Shown: positions 8,309 to 16,923 of the stretch, piece by piece
Position numbering within the stretch: the stretch's first letter is position 1
How the letters are laid out: each line of letters starts with the position of its first letter
Assembly (NCBI GenBank): GCA_028288765.1
Contig: JAQGHQ010000234.1
Location: 1 to 33,603, forward strand
Direction: 5' to 3'
DNA: 33,603 nt
DNA from: Gemmataceae bacterium
GTDB lineage: Bacteria > Planctomycetota > Planctomycetia > Gemmatales > Gemmataceae
Notes under the pieces: model-generated
Told to the model about the DNA's origin: nothing
Databases searched by the model: none
The model's input: the letters and a program-made list of their open reading frames with translations, nothing else
Made by a program: the position numbers and the translations under genes

Positions 8309-9073
8309 ATGAGCACCAACGGCGACGACCACCTGACCGCTGAGGAGCGGGAGCGGATCGAGCGGTTCCTGAACGTCTTCACGGCGATCGAGGCCGAACT
8401 CCAAAAGCGGCTCCGTGTGCCGGCGACCACGCCGTTCAACCGTCTGCTTCGCGACTACCGTCAACAGAACCCGTACTGGCAGGACGACGCCGACGACCTC
8501 GGGCACTACGCCCAGATTCGGAACTTCCTCACCCACGAGCGGACCCCGGAGTTCGGCTACCCCGTCGCGGTGACCCATCGGTCCGTGGAGTGCCTGGGGG
8601 CCATCCTCGACCGGCTTCTGACCCCGCGGCCGATCGGGGAGGTGTTCCGTCGCGAAGTTGTCACGGTGACGTCCGACCAGACGCTCGTCGACGTTCTCCG
8701 CCTGGCGTACCGCAACGAGTTCAGCCAATTCCCGATCGTGGACGGCGAGCGGTTCCAGGGCGTCGTCACGGAGAACGAGATCGTCCGCTGGCTCGGGCAC
8801 CAGGTGACGAACGGGCGGACGCAGGTCGAGCTGGCCGGCGTCACGGTGCTCCAGGTGATGCGGGAGCGGGAGCCCGGCCGTGAGGTGATCTTCGACTTCC
8901 GGCGGCTCGACGACCCCGAGCAGAAGGTCATGGGACTGTTTCACCGGCGGGCGGCACTCGAGGTCGTGGTACTCACGGCCAGCGGCGGCCGGGACACGCC
9001 GATCGACGGAATCATCACCCAGTGGGACGCCGCCCGGTACCCGGACGACGGCCAGGGAGAGGCCCGGGGCTAG
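8309..9073 (+). CDS. HEPN-like domain fused to CBS pair
   Basis: A 254-residue protein beginning 18 nt after hsdS, so probably part of the same operon. The N-terminal part (about 1-105) is helical and contains IRNFLTHE. Within it, R71-N72-x3-H76 fits the RNxxxH signature of HEPN ribonucleases. Residues about 108-250 form two CBS motifs: the first contains FPIVDGERFQGVVTENEIV, and the second ends in IDGIITQWDA. CBS pairs usually bind adenine nucleotides and regulate an attached domain. The fusion therefore reads as a nucleotide-gated RNase, possibly a second line of defence if restriction fails. The CBS call is firm and the HEPN call rests on one motif plus helical context. It could instead be a non-enzymatic accessory protein. 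The upstream Shine-Dalgarno is weak. Confidence 0.75.
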   Translation: MSTNGDDHLTAEERERIERFLNVFTAIEAELQKRLRVPATTPFNRLLRDYRQQNPYWQDDADDLGHYAQIRNFLTHERTPEFGYPVAVTHRSVECLGAILDRLLTPRPIGEVFRREVVTVTSDQTLVDVLRLAYRNEFSQFPIVDGERFQGVVTENEIVRWLGHQVTNGRTQVELAGVTVLQVMREREPGREVIFDFRRLDDPEQKVMGLFHRRAALEVVVLTASGGRDTPIDGIITQWDAARYPDDGQGEARG

Positions 9074-9101
9074 GTCGCCACCCGCGGGGCCCGGCCGGGA
9101 G

Positions 9102-10700
9102 CTATTCAGCCTCCCCCGCGGACCACTTCACCCCCAGCCGCTCCAGCTGCCCGTCGAGCGTTTGGTAGTGCTTCATCCCCAGCAGCCTCGCCGCCTGCGA
9201 CTTGTTCCCCCGGGCCTGCTCCATCGCCCGCCGGAGGTAGTGGCGGCGGATGTCATTCACGTGCTCCTCGACGTCGAACCCGTCCCCGAGCGGGCAGTCC
9301 AGGGCGTCCGCAGATCGGCCCCCGGCGAGGTTGCCCACGGCCGCGGCCAGGTCCCGCCGCTCGATCACCTCGCCGTCGGTCATCACCGCCGCCTGGAGGA
9401 TCGCGTTGTAGAGCTGCCGGACGTTGCCGGGCCACGGGTGCCGCTTCACGTAGGCCAGGGCGGACGCCGCCATCCGCTTCGGCCGGTAGCTCCGGTCCTG
9501 CTGCCGGAACTCGCCGTTGATCTTCTCGAGGAACTGCCCGGCCAGCAGCGGCACGTCCTCCCGGCGGTCCCGGAGCGGGGGGAGCGAGACGGTGATTACG
9601 GCGAGCCGGTAAAAGAGGTCCTCGCGGAACCGGCCGGCCTTGATCTCCTTCTGGAGGTCCCGGTTGGTGGCGGCGACCACGCGGACGTCGCTGGTAAGGT
9701 CCTTCGTCCCACCGACCGGGCGGAACACGCGGTGGCACGGGCCCTTGTCCGCCGGCGGCTGCAGCACCCGGAGGAGCTTGGCCTGGAGGAGCGGGTCGCA
9801 CTCGCCCACCTCGTCCAGCAAGAGGGTCCCGCCGTCGGCCTCCTGGAACAGCCCCGGCTTGTCCCTGTCCGCCCCGGTGAACCCCCCCTTGGCGTGCCCG
9901 AACAGCTCCCCCTCGAGCAGCTCCCGGGGAATGGCGGCACAGTTCACCGCCCGGAACGGGCCGGTCCGCCGCGGGCTCGCCTTGTGGATCGCGGTGGCGA
10001 ACATCTCCTTCCCGCTGCCGCTCTCGCCGAGCAGCAGCACCGGCACGTCGCGGAGTGCGGCCCGCCGGGCCCGGCCGACCGCGACGCGGATCGCCGGGCT
10101 CTCGCCGAGGATGTCCTCGAACCCCTGGACGTCCCTCGGACTGCTCGCCGCCAGGGCCTGGAAGGCCAGGTCACGGTCGCGGATCAGGTCCGGAACGATC
10201 CCCTCGAACAGGTCCGTGGGCATCCGGGCCTCGCGGACCGCCCCGCGGAACGTCTGGTAGAACGTGGCCGGGTAGCGGCTCGCCCCGAGGAGGACCCACA
10301 CGACGGCCATCGCCGGCGTGCCCGGGCTGAGCAGGATGCACAGGTCCCGGCCAGTTGGGGGCTTGAGCGAGGCTGCCACCCGGCGAAGCACGCCGTCGGC
10401 GGCCTCGTACACCTTGAGGTAGTCGGTCGGGTCGATCAGTTCGACGGGGTGGATCGTCGGCTTGCCGCCGAGCCACGCGGCGAACGGCTTGTGGACGAGT
10501 TCGGGGTAGTTGCTGAGCAGGTGAATCTGGTCGAACATCCCGCTCAAGACCGCGGTCTTGAGCGGCCCCGGCTTCTCCCCGTACTTGCCCGTGACCCTGG
10601 CCAAGGCCAGCAAGTCTTTCCCCTCGTCCCCCAGGTCGTCGCCCATCGCGAGCAGGTCGGCATGTCCGATCCAGGAGACGAGGACGCGACGCTCGGCCAT
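9102..10700 (-). CDS. RtcR-like sigma-54 activator with CARF-like sensor
   Basis: A 532-residue bacterial enhancer-binding protein. Residues about 1-185 resemble the Rossmann-like CARF sensor of RtcR family regulators (VLVSWIGHADLL, then IHLLSNYP, a PTDYLKVYEA helix, and LSPGTPAMAVVW). The AAA+ domain follows, with Walker A GESGSGK at 225-231, LLDEVG, and RFREDLFYRL. The sigma-54 contact loop reads GGFTGA at 272-277 instead of GAFTGA. A Fis-type helix-turn-helix with NKSQAARLLG lies near the C-terminus. It would activate sigma-54 promoters after ligand binding to the sensor. The gene converges on the HEPN-CBS gene and diverges from the exonuclease gene. The ATG at 10700 is preferred over 10706 on ribosome-binding-site spacing. 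The natural ligand and targets are unknown. Confidence 0.85.
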   Translation of the reverse strand: MAERRVLVSWIGHADLLAMGDDLGDEGKDLLALARVTGKYGEKPGPLKTAVLSGMFDQIHLLSNYPELVHKPFAAWLGGKPTIHPVELIDPTDYLKVYEAADGVLRRVAASLKPPTGRDLCILLSPGTPAMAVVWVLLGASRYPATFYQTFRGAVREARMPTDLFEGIVPDLIRDRDLAFQALAASSPRDVQGFEDILGESPAIRVAVGRARRAALRDVPVLLLGESGSGKEMFATAIHKASPRRTGPFRAVNCAAIPRELLEGELFGHAKGGFTGADRDKPGLFQEADGGTLLLDEVGECDPLLQAKLLRVLQPPADKGPCHRVFRPVGGTKDLTSDVRVVAATNRDLQKEIKAGRFREDLFYRLAVITVSLPPLRDRREDVPLLAGQFLEKINGEFRQQDRSYRPKRMAASALAYVKRHPWPGNVRQLYNAILQAAVMTDGEVIERRDLAAAVGNLAGGRSADALDCPLGDGFDVEEHVNDIRRHYLRRAMEQARGNKSQAARLLGMKHYQTLDGQLERLGVKWSAGEAE

Positions 10701-10708
10701 GGTCATGT

Positions 10709-10713
10709 CTCCC
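10709..10713 (-). promoter_or_regulatory. Ribosome-binding site deciding the regulator start
   Basis: GGGAG on the minus strand lies 8 nt before the ATG at 10700 but only 2 nt before the ATG at 10706, which favours the inner start. Confidence 0.55.
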
Positions 10714-10947
10714 GTTGTGGTATCACAGCTCCGGTTATGACTGGCAGTTTAGCCGGCCGGGCTTCCCAGCGACGAGGTAGCGTTTCAATTTTCCGCAACT
10801 GCCGCTGGAGGTAAGGATTGCTTCTTCACTTTCCAGGCACGGTAGCGGCCCCGCCGGCTCCGGCACGGGATGTGTTTATGGCCATCCAGCGACGCAAACA
10901 CAACGACCGGACCCGAACGGGCCGGGGCCCACGCCCCGGTGTACCCG

Positions 10948-11730
10948 ATGTTCAAGAACCTGGCCCTCGCCCGCCCGCTCGCCGTGATCGACCTCGAGAC
11001 GACCGGCGTGAACCCGCAGACGGACCGGATCGTCGAGTTGAGCGTCCTCAAACTCCTTCCCGACGGCAGGACACACGTCACGCGGCGTGTGAACCCGGGC
11101 GTCCCCATCCCCGCGGAGGCCAGTGAGGTGCACGGCATCTACGACGCCGACGTCGAGGGGGAGCCCGCCTTCGCCGAGGTGGCCGGGGGCCTGATGGTCC
11201 TCCTCGACGGCTGCGACCTGTGCGGGTTCAACATCCGCCGGTTCGACCTCCGCGTCCTGCACGCCGAGTTCCGTCGGGCCGGGCTCACGCTGCCGCTCGC
11301 TGGCCGGGCCGTCATCGACCCGCTCCAGATCTTCCACGCCCGCGAACGCCGCGACCTGGCGGCCGCCGTGCAGTTCTACCTCGGCCGGGAGCACGCCGGG
11401 GCCCACTCGGCGGCCGCGGACACTGCGGCGACCGCCGATGTGTTGGACGCCATGCTCGGGCGGTACCGTGACCTGCCCCGCGGGGTGGCGGAGCTGTTCC
11501 AGCACTTCAAAGACCCGAACGAGGTCGACTCGACCGGGTGCTTCACGCGGGTCGAGGGCCAGGTCCGGTTCGCCTTCGGCAAGTACCGCGGGCAGCCGCT
11601 GGCCGCGGTCGCCGCCAGGAGCCCGGACTACCTCGAGTGGATGCTCGACCAGGACTTCTTCGAGGACACCAAGGTGGTGGTCCGGCAGGCCCTGGCAGCC
11701 CGGCGGGAGGCCCGCTGCGTCCGGGGCTGA
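10948..11730 (+). CDS. DEDDh 3'-5' exonuclease (DnaQ-like)
   Basis: A 260-residue exonuclease of the DnaQ/epsilon type, expected to remove nucleotides from DNA or RNA 3' ends using two metal ions. Exo I is visible as D15-L-E17 (VIDLETTG), exo II as GFNIRRFD, and exo III as a histidine and aspartate in HSAAADTAAT. After about residue 175, a second small domain (VRFAFGKYRGQPLAAVA, then YLEWMLDQDF) resembles the short domain attached to many DnaQ-like nucleases in place of polymerase. The start at 10948 is picked because the family-like sequence begins there; an in-frame ATG at 10870 would add 26 unconserved residues, and neither start has a good Shine-Dalgarno. Transcription is divergent from the RtcR-like regulator, making it a possible target. 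It could be a housekeeping repair nuclease rather than a defence gene. Confidence 0.85.
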   Translation: MFKNLALARPLAVIDLETTGVNPQTDRIVELSVLKLLPDGRTHVTRRVNPGVPIPAEASEVHGIYDADVEGEPAFAEVAGGLMVLLDGCDLCGFNIRRFDLRVLHAEFRRAGLTLPLAGRAVIDPLQIFHARERRDLAAAVQFYLGREHAGAHSAAADTAATADVLDAMLGRYRDLPRGVAELFQHFKDPNEVDSTGCFTRVEGQVRFAFGKYRGQPLAAVAARSPDYLEWMLDQDFFEDTKVVVRQALAARREARCVRG

Positions 11731-11816
11731 CCGCCCGAGCCGGGTCACCAGGGCCACCCGGGCAGGGACAGCAACAGCCAGGGTGCAGCCGATCGGCTAC
11801 ACATTCTTAGACGCGA

Positions 11817-11846
11817 TTGTTTGAGTGCCACACAGCCGCGTGTTAT
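11817..11846 (+). promoter_or_regulatory. Weak promoter candidate for the five-gene operon
   Basis: TTGTTT at 11817-11822 and TGTTAT at 11841-11846 are spaced 18 nt apart, 27 nt before the first start codon. The match to sigma-70 boxes is 3/6 and 4/6, so this is only a candidate. No sigma-54 consensus was seen between 11731 and 11873. Confidence 0.2.
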
Positions 11847-11873
11847 CCTTCTACCTCGCGGAGGGGAGCGAGC

Positions 11874-14800
11874 ATGCCCAAACTCAAGCAATACGCAGAC
11901 GGTCGCGGGTTTTACCTGTCCGGCCACATCCCCGACGTCGGGTTCTGCACCTGGCAGATCGGGCGGGAGGGGCTGGCGTACCTGGCCGGCCGCGGAATCG
12001 CCGCCAACGGCGACACGCTCCGGATCGACGACCTCCGAGATATGCTCGCCCGCGGGCTGGCCGGGACGGCCTGCGGCGGCACGAGCCCGACACCGGCCGC
12101 CCCGCCCCCGCAGTGGGTGAGACCGCTGGCCGACGGACTAGTCGCGTGGTCGCTGTCTGGCGGGGTCGACACCCTCGCGAGGATCGTCTGCCCAGGGAGC
12201 GGGGCCGCTGCAGACGCCCGCCCGCGGTGCTTCCCGGTCACCCTCCTGACGTGGCTCGGGGAACTCGACTCGGACGCCGGTCTGGTTCAGTTCTCGGGGA
12301 TGTCACCTGCGGAGTTCGAGGCCCTGGCGGTCGATGTCGCCGACGAACTCAGCGAGGACCCGCTGTTCGGGCATCTGATCGACCGCGGGGCCGTCGGGGT
12401 GTTGTGGCGGCTGAGTCGGTTGGCCGGGTCCGTCGCGGTCCGGGTCCGAGCCGGTGCGAAGTGCCCGGCCGAATGGCGTAACGACGCGTTGTTGTGTTGG
12501 CTGTTCAGTCGGGTCAAGGAGTGCGAGGACAGCCGGCGGGCGTCACCCCGTTCGGCAGGGCCTCGTCGCCCGGTCGGGTGGGCCGAGCCGAGACTCGTTT
12601 GGGCCGTCGACCTGCAGGAGGTGACCGCCCTCCTCCCCGGCCAGCTCCTTCCCATGGGCGTCACCGGCGTGGAGTGGCGGGTGGGGCGGGGGACGCCAAT
12701 CCACCCGCTCGCCCGCCCCGGACCCCGGGGCCGGCAGATCGAAGAGAGTGTGTCGGAGCCCCTCCCGCCGGCGGACGTGTACGTTGTCGAACTCGTCCCG
12801 GCGGGGGGGACGCCCGGCCGGACCCGGTGGACGATCGGCTACCCGGCCGAATCGGCAGTCGTTCTGTTCCACACGGACGGCCGGTTGGTGGACGCCGAGG
12901 GCCCGGACCCGCTGCCCCCCGGCCGGTACCTCGCCCTCGTCCGCCCGGGCCACGAGTCTTCCGCCCGTGCCCTCCGGGGGTTCTCCCTCGTCGAGAAGGT
13001 TCCCGTCGGGCCGATCGGTTGGTCCGGGTGGTCGGGTTGGAGCGTCGACCTCAGCCCGGGGGCGACCGTCCCCGGCTACCTGGTCGCCGACGCGGCCCAA
13101 GCGATCCGGTGGGAGGCCGACCCGCCGCCGGACGCGGGCGTCAGTTGGCTGGATTCGTGCCCGGTCTTCCTCGGGGAGTTTCCTCGCATCCGGCTGGCAC
13201 CCGCCGAGGCGTTCCGCGGGGCGGTCGTCGAAGTCGTCGTCGCCGGTGCCGGCGGTATCGGCGGTGAACCCATCTATCTGACGATGGGGCGGGACGTCCC
13301 GGTTCAGGCGTCTGGAGGAACGTGCGTGGCGGATTTGAACGCGGTCCCGCGACTCAAGTCCCTCCTCGGTCGGTTCCTCCTGAAATGCCAACCGGCCGGC
13401 CGACTCGACCAGTCGCCGCTCGTGCTCGTCTTTACCCTGCTGCCGAAGATGGGCCTGGAGTACGTCCCGGATCCGCAGCGTCCGACGGCGGCAACGGCCC
13501 TGAGGGTCATCGCGAACGAGGCACGCATTGGGGTAACCCCCGGGCCTGACACCGAGGTCCTGCCCGAGCCGGCCGGGGCCGGGCCGAGCCGGTTCGTTGT
13601 CCGCTCGATGAACCCGGAGTCGGCCCCGGGGGTTCACGTCCGCTCCCGGGCGGCGGATTGGGAAATGCGGGTCCGGATCGGGGTGTCCCGGGCGTGTTTG
13701 GTCAGCGGGCAGGCCGGGTTTCAGGGCTGGCGGCAGGTGCCGTTCGGGGAAATCGATCTGGCCCGGGTCGGACTGGGCGACCGGCTCCGAATCGAGTTCC
13801 ACACGCCGCCGGTCACCGAGGACGGAAGGCTGGTGACGCGGCTCCCCGGTCGCGGCACGCTGTTGGTCGGCGAGCCGCTCGACCGTTCGGCCACGCCCAC
13901 CGTGTTCGAAATCCCTTTGCACCGGTGGCGGGACGGCTTCGGGATCGGGTCCTGCGGAGTCATCCAGGTTCGCGGCGGTGCCGGGTGGGTTGGCGCGGCT
14001 CGCCTGGTTTCCTCGGATCCGGTCGACCCGGCTCCGGCGGTGTCGCCACCAGCGGAGACCTGGTGGCAACAACTGACGTCGGAGCTGGACCAGGCCGTCG
14101 CCCGCGGGGACAACGACACCGCCTCCGACCTGATCACGCGTTGCCTCGGGGCCGCGAACGGTCCGTCGGTCACTGCGAGTGCGTCGGACCTGCTGCCGCT
14201 GGCCGCCGCCAGGGCGGCACTCGTCGTGCAGTCGCCGTCGGAATGGGTAGCGGTCCGTTCTGCTGTGGGCCGACTCCAGGGCCGGGGCGACCTCCCCGAA
14301 GCAGAAATCCTGGCGATCGAACTCGACCTCCGGGGTGTCGAACGTCTCGCGTCCGCCGGGAAGTGGTCGTTGGCGAGGGTCGAGGAAATCGAGGCCCGGC
14401 TCCCGAACGATTCCGGGGCGGCGGGTGTCCGGGCGGAGTGCTGGTACCGCCTGGCCCGCTCGGCGGGCGGGCCGGCCCTCGGCTGCTGGCGGGCGTGTGC
14501 GGACTGGGCCGGCCGGTACCTCACGGCGGGGTTGCCCGAAACCGGTATTGCTTTTTCCGACGCGGTTTTGCTACTGGACCTGGCCCGGATGATGTTGGGC
14601 CACGCCCCAGCTGCCGGCCCCATCCCGGCCGGCCTGCTCCAGGGCCACCGCGGGTGGGTGGAAGCTGTTCGGTACGCGGACCGGTTTATGCGGCGTCCGT
14701 GGCACGGCGGGGCGGACTCGGCATACAAGCCGGACCTCTCGTGCCCGGCCCCGTCCGTGCTTTGCCTGGAGGACGAGGCCCTGATCCGGGTCGTCGTTGG

Positions 14801-15014
14801 CGTCGCCACAGGGCGGGGCGAGCGGGCACAGCACTGGTGTGTGGTCGCCGGACTCGCGGACGGCTATTTCTATGCCCTCCCGCTGCTGCGGGCCCGGTAC
14901 GCTCGGTACGCCAGCGACGGGACGGCCGATGAGGAATACGCCCAGGCGTGGGCGGCCTTTGTGTCCGGTGACGACGCCGACATGCTGGACGTGATCGCCG
15001 CCGAACGCCCGTAG
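11874..15014 (+). CDS. Large protein of unknown function, first gene of Hsp70/helicase operon
   Basis: A 1046-residue protein that I do not recognise. The start is clear: an ATG (MPKLKQYADG) preceded by GGAGGGGAG at 11860-11868, the strongest ribosome-binding site in the window. Residues 1-80 look like a small folded unit. About 90-260 is mixed helix. About 260-720 is rich in alternating hydrophobic residues, glycine and proline, suggesting beta-sandwich modules. About 725-1046 is alpha-helical and alanine/leucine-rich, suggestive of TPR-like helices (WWQQLTSELDQAVARGDND, later AQAWAAFVSGDDADML). There is no signal peptide, membrane helix, P-loop or obvious catalytic motif, so a structural or recognition role is most likely. 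It lies 41 nt before the next gene, within the five-gene operon. A database search could show a distant relationship to large accessory subunits of Druantia- or DISARM-like systems. Confidence 0.8.
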   Translation: MPKLKQYADGRGFYLSGHIPDVGFCTWQIGREGLAYLAGRGIAANGDTLRIDDLRDMLARGLAGTACGGTSPTPAAPPPQWVRPLADGLVAWSLSGGVDTLARIVCPGSGAAADARPRCFPVTLLTWLGELDSDAGLVQFSGMSPAEFEALAVDVADELSEDPLFGHLIDRGAVGVLWRLSRLAGSVAVRVRAGAKCPAEWRNDALLCWLFSRVKECEDSRRASPRSAGPRRPVGWAEPRLVWAVDLQEVTALLPGQLLPMGVTGVEWRVGRGTPIHPLARPGPRGRQIEESVSEPLPPADVYVVELVPAGGTPGRTRWTIGYPAESAVVLFHTDGRLVDAEGPDPLPPGRYLALVRPGHESSARALRGFSLVEKVPVGPIGWSGWSGWSVDLSPGATVPGYLVADAAQAIRWEADPPPDAGVSWLDSCPVFLGEFPRIRLAPAEAFRGAVVEVVVAGAGGIGGEPIYLTMGRDVPVQASGGTCVADLNAVPRLKSLLGRFLLKCQPAGRLDQSPLVLVFTLLPKMGLEYVPDPQRPTAATALRVIANEARIGVTPGPDTEVLPEPAGAGPSRFVVRSMNPESAPGVHVRSRAADWEMRVRIGVSRACLVSGQAGFQGWRQVPFGEIDLARVGLGDRLRIEFHTPPVTEDGRLVTRLPGRGTLLVGEPLDRSATPTVFEIPLHRWRDGFGIGSCGVIQVRGGAGWVGAARLVSSDPVDPAPAVSPPAETWWQQLTSELDQAVARGDNDTASDLITRCLGAANGPSVTASASDLLPLAAARAALVVQSPSEWVAVRSAVGRLQGRGDLPEAEILAIELDLRGVERLASAGKWSLARVEEIEARLPNDSGAAGVRAECWYRLARSAGGPALGCWRACADWAGRYLTAGLPETGIAFSDAVLLLDLARMMLGHAPAAGPIPAGLLQGHRGWVEAVRYADRFMRRPWHGGADSAYKPDLSCPAPSVLCLEDEALIRVVVGVATGRGERAQHWCVVAGLADGYFYALPLLRARYARYASDGTADEEYAQAWAAFVSGDDADMLDVIAAERP

Positions 15015-15041
15015 ACATTGCCGGCCACCCGACGCGGGGCC

Positions 15042-15048
15042 GGGGAGG
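15042..15048 (+). promoter_or_regulatory. Strong Shine-Dalgarno before the coiled-coil gene
   Basis: GGGGAGG lies 7 nt before the ATG at 15056, in the 41-nt gap after the preceding gene. It fixes the start and suggests efficient independent initiation inside the operon. Confidence 0.6.
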
Positions 15049-15055
15049 CCACGCC

Positions 15056-16891
15056 ATGACGGTGGAAGAGCTGTGGAGAGAAGTAACATCCGCACTCGAT
15101 AGGTCAACACCGCCGCATAACCGGCTCCGGGAGGCCCTCGCCGAACTAGTCGTTACCGCCAACGGGCCCGCCCGGATCATCTCGGGGTTAACCCCGAAGC
15201 TACCCGGCAGGTTGGTACTCCTTCGACAGCTTGCCCTGGTCATGAACCCGTCGGGTCCGTCCAGCCCGAAGCTCAGCGAGGGAGAGCGGCAGGATCTCCT
15301 CGTGCATGGGACGATGGCCGCTCGTGGCGACTGGAAGGGGGACGCGAGTTACTGGATGTTTCTGTGGCTGCGGCTGATGGACGGAGACGCCGAATCCGCC
15401 CGCACCGCCGCGAAAGACCTCAAGGCTCTGCTTCACGAAGGGGGATCTCCCCCCGGGGGCCCGGTCGCCCTCTTCAAGAGGCTTCGAGGCTGGGAGGACT
15501 ACCCGCGGGAGCAGTGGGTCGAACTCGTCGAGGACGCTCGGAACGCAGACGGCTCCCCGGAGTTCCGGGCTCGGCTGCAGCCCATTTTGGATTACCTGCG
15601 GGCGGGGGGCGAGAAACCGCCGCCCGCCCCGGCCGCACCGACGGTAGGACCGCCGGCCCAGGGCAGCCCGCCGCGAGGCGGCCAGCCGACGCTGCCCGCG
15701 TCGGCCGCAACCCCTGCGACCACAGGAGCGAAGCCCCTCCAGGGGGGCCCTCAACGGGGGGCCGAGCCGGATGACCAGGCGACGAAACTGGCCGCGACGA
15801 AACCGGCCCAGGGCAACCAGTCGCGAAGCGGCGAGCCAGCCCAGCCGGTGCCGGCGGCGACGCCCATGGCCGTGAAGCCGGCCCAGGGTAACGCTCCGCG
15901 GATCCACGAGCCGACGAGTGCCGCGGCCACGACGACGGTAGCGGTGGCGAAGCCGGTGCTGGTCACCCCGCCGCGAAGTGGCGAAACGACGGTTCCGGCC
16001 GCCGGAACGGAGGTGAAGCCGGATCCAGGGAAACCGTCGCCGGCTCCCGAGCCGCCGGCCCCCGTCGTGGCGACGCCCCCGCCGGAGCCGCAACCCGGTG
16101 GGGTCGCCCCCACCACCGGGAACACCGCCGGCCTCGCCCCCGTGGAGGTGCGCCAGGGCGCGAGCGAGCCGAAGGAGCCCCGCCCGAAGCGAGCCGCGTC
16201 ACCGAAGAAAACGGCAAGCAAGGAGCCGGCGGCCGCGACGCCCCCGTCGGACCAAGCGAGCAGCGGTGGGCCGACCACCGCAGGCGGTCCAGGACCGGCG
16301 ACGCCTCCCGCGGCCGGCCACCCACCACCCGGGTCCGTCGGAGAACTCCCGGCGGTGTTGACGGAGCTGGCGTCCGCCGTCCGGGCGATCTCGGGTCGGC
16401 TCGACCAGATCGCGAGTCGGACGGGTGACGGGGCCTCCCTGGAGCAGCGGCTGGTCGAGTTGGAACGGCGGCTGGCGGGGGTCGAACGGGCCTTGGGCGA
16501 AACCCAGTCCGACGCCCAGCGGGCACGCGAAGAGGTCGATCGGCTCCGGACGCTACTCCGGGAGCAGGAGCAGGAACTCCTCGAAACCAGACGGGAGCGT
16601 GACGACGCGACGGCCCGGGCGGACGACCTGGCCCGGCGGCTCGCGTCCGCGGACGCCCGGATCGCCGCGGCCGAGAGCCGGGCGGACCAGAACATCCACG
16701 AGGCGTTCCGCGAGCGGGACGCGGCGGTGCTGACGTTCAAGGCCAGGCTTTGGGCCGCGGTCCAGGCCCAACTGTCCGACGTAACCGACCCGACCCCGGG
16801 CGAGGAGTTCGCGAGCACCGAGGAGGAGGTGCTCACGACCCGGCTCCGAAGCATCCGTGATACCCTCCGGGCCGAAGGCGTCCCGCCGTAG
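15056..16891 (+). CDS. Repeat-linker/coiled-coil protein, putative Hsp70 partner
   Basis: A 611-residue protein in three parts. Residues 1 to about 180 are a helical globular domain (containing LLVHGTMAARGDWKGDASYW, which resembles helical repeat sequence). About 185-430 is a long proline/alanine-rich, probably disordered linker. It carries five degenerate repeats of about 25 residues, roughly 199-312, each built around a core like KPAQGN-x-x-R-x-GEP. About 435-560 is a strong coiled coil (LEQRLVELERRLAGVERAL and onward), ending in a short helical tail. No enzyme motif is present. Its position between a large unknown protein and an Hsp70 gene, 32 nt away, suggests a scaffold or a nucleotide-exchange or co-chaperone role analogous to the coiled-coil protein GrpE. 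That role is inference from position and shape only; I see no GrpE signature. Confidence 0.75.
   Translation: MTVEELWREVTSALDRSTPPHNRLREALAELVVTANGPARIISGLTPKLPGRLVLLRQLALVMNPSGPSSPKLSEGERQDLLVHGTMAARGDWKGDASYWMFLWLRLMDGDAESARTAAKDLKALLHEGGSPPGGPVALFKRLRGWEDYPREQWVELVEDARNADGSPEFRARLQPILDYLRAGGEKPPPAPAAPTVGPPAQGSPPRGGQPTLPASAATPATTGAKPLQGGPQRGAEPDDQATKLAATKPAQGNQSRSGEPAQPVPAATPMAVKPAQGNAPRIHEPTSAAATTTVAVAKPVLVTPPRSGETTVPAAGTEVKPDPGKPSPAPEPPAPVVATPPPEPQPGGVAPTTGNTAGLAPVEVRQGASEPKEPRPKRAASPKKTASKEPAAATPPSDQASSGGPTTAGGPGPATPPAAGHPPPGSVGELPAVLTELASAVRAISGRLDQIASRTGDGASLEQRLVELERRLAGVERALGETQSDAQRAREEVDRLRTLLREQEQELLETRRERDDATARADDLARRLASADARIAAAESRADQNIHEAFRERDAAVLTFKARLWAAVQAQLSDVTDPTPGEEFASTEEEVLTTRLRSIRDTLRAEGVPP
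15652..15991 (+). repeat. Five degenerate ~75-nt in-frame repeats
   Basis: Similar blocks start near 15652, 15732, 15800, 15873 and 15947. Each has a GCCCAGGGCA-like core followed about 12 nt later by a CGCGAAGCGGCGAG-like core. Spacing is 68-80 nt, close to 25 codons. Blocks 3 and 4 are the most alike; block 2 is the most diverged. They encode the disordered linker and could vary in number between strains. Confidence 0.6.
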
Positions 16892-16923
16892 CAGCCCGAC
16901 GTGCCGAACCACAAAGAGGCGAC

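Noticed and set aside
9074..9101. Short GC palindrome between the convergent HEPN-CBS and regulator genes as a bidirectional terminator.
   Set aside because: The stem is only a self-complementary GCCCGGCCGGG-type run without a loop or T-tracts.
15652..15991. Evenly spaced repeats that could suggest a CRISPR array.
   Set aside because: Repeats are degenerate, in frame and multiples of about 25 codons, with no unique spacers; they encode a protein linker.
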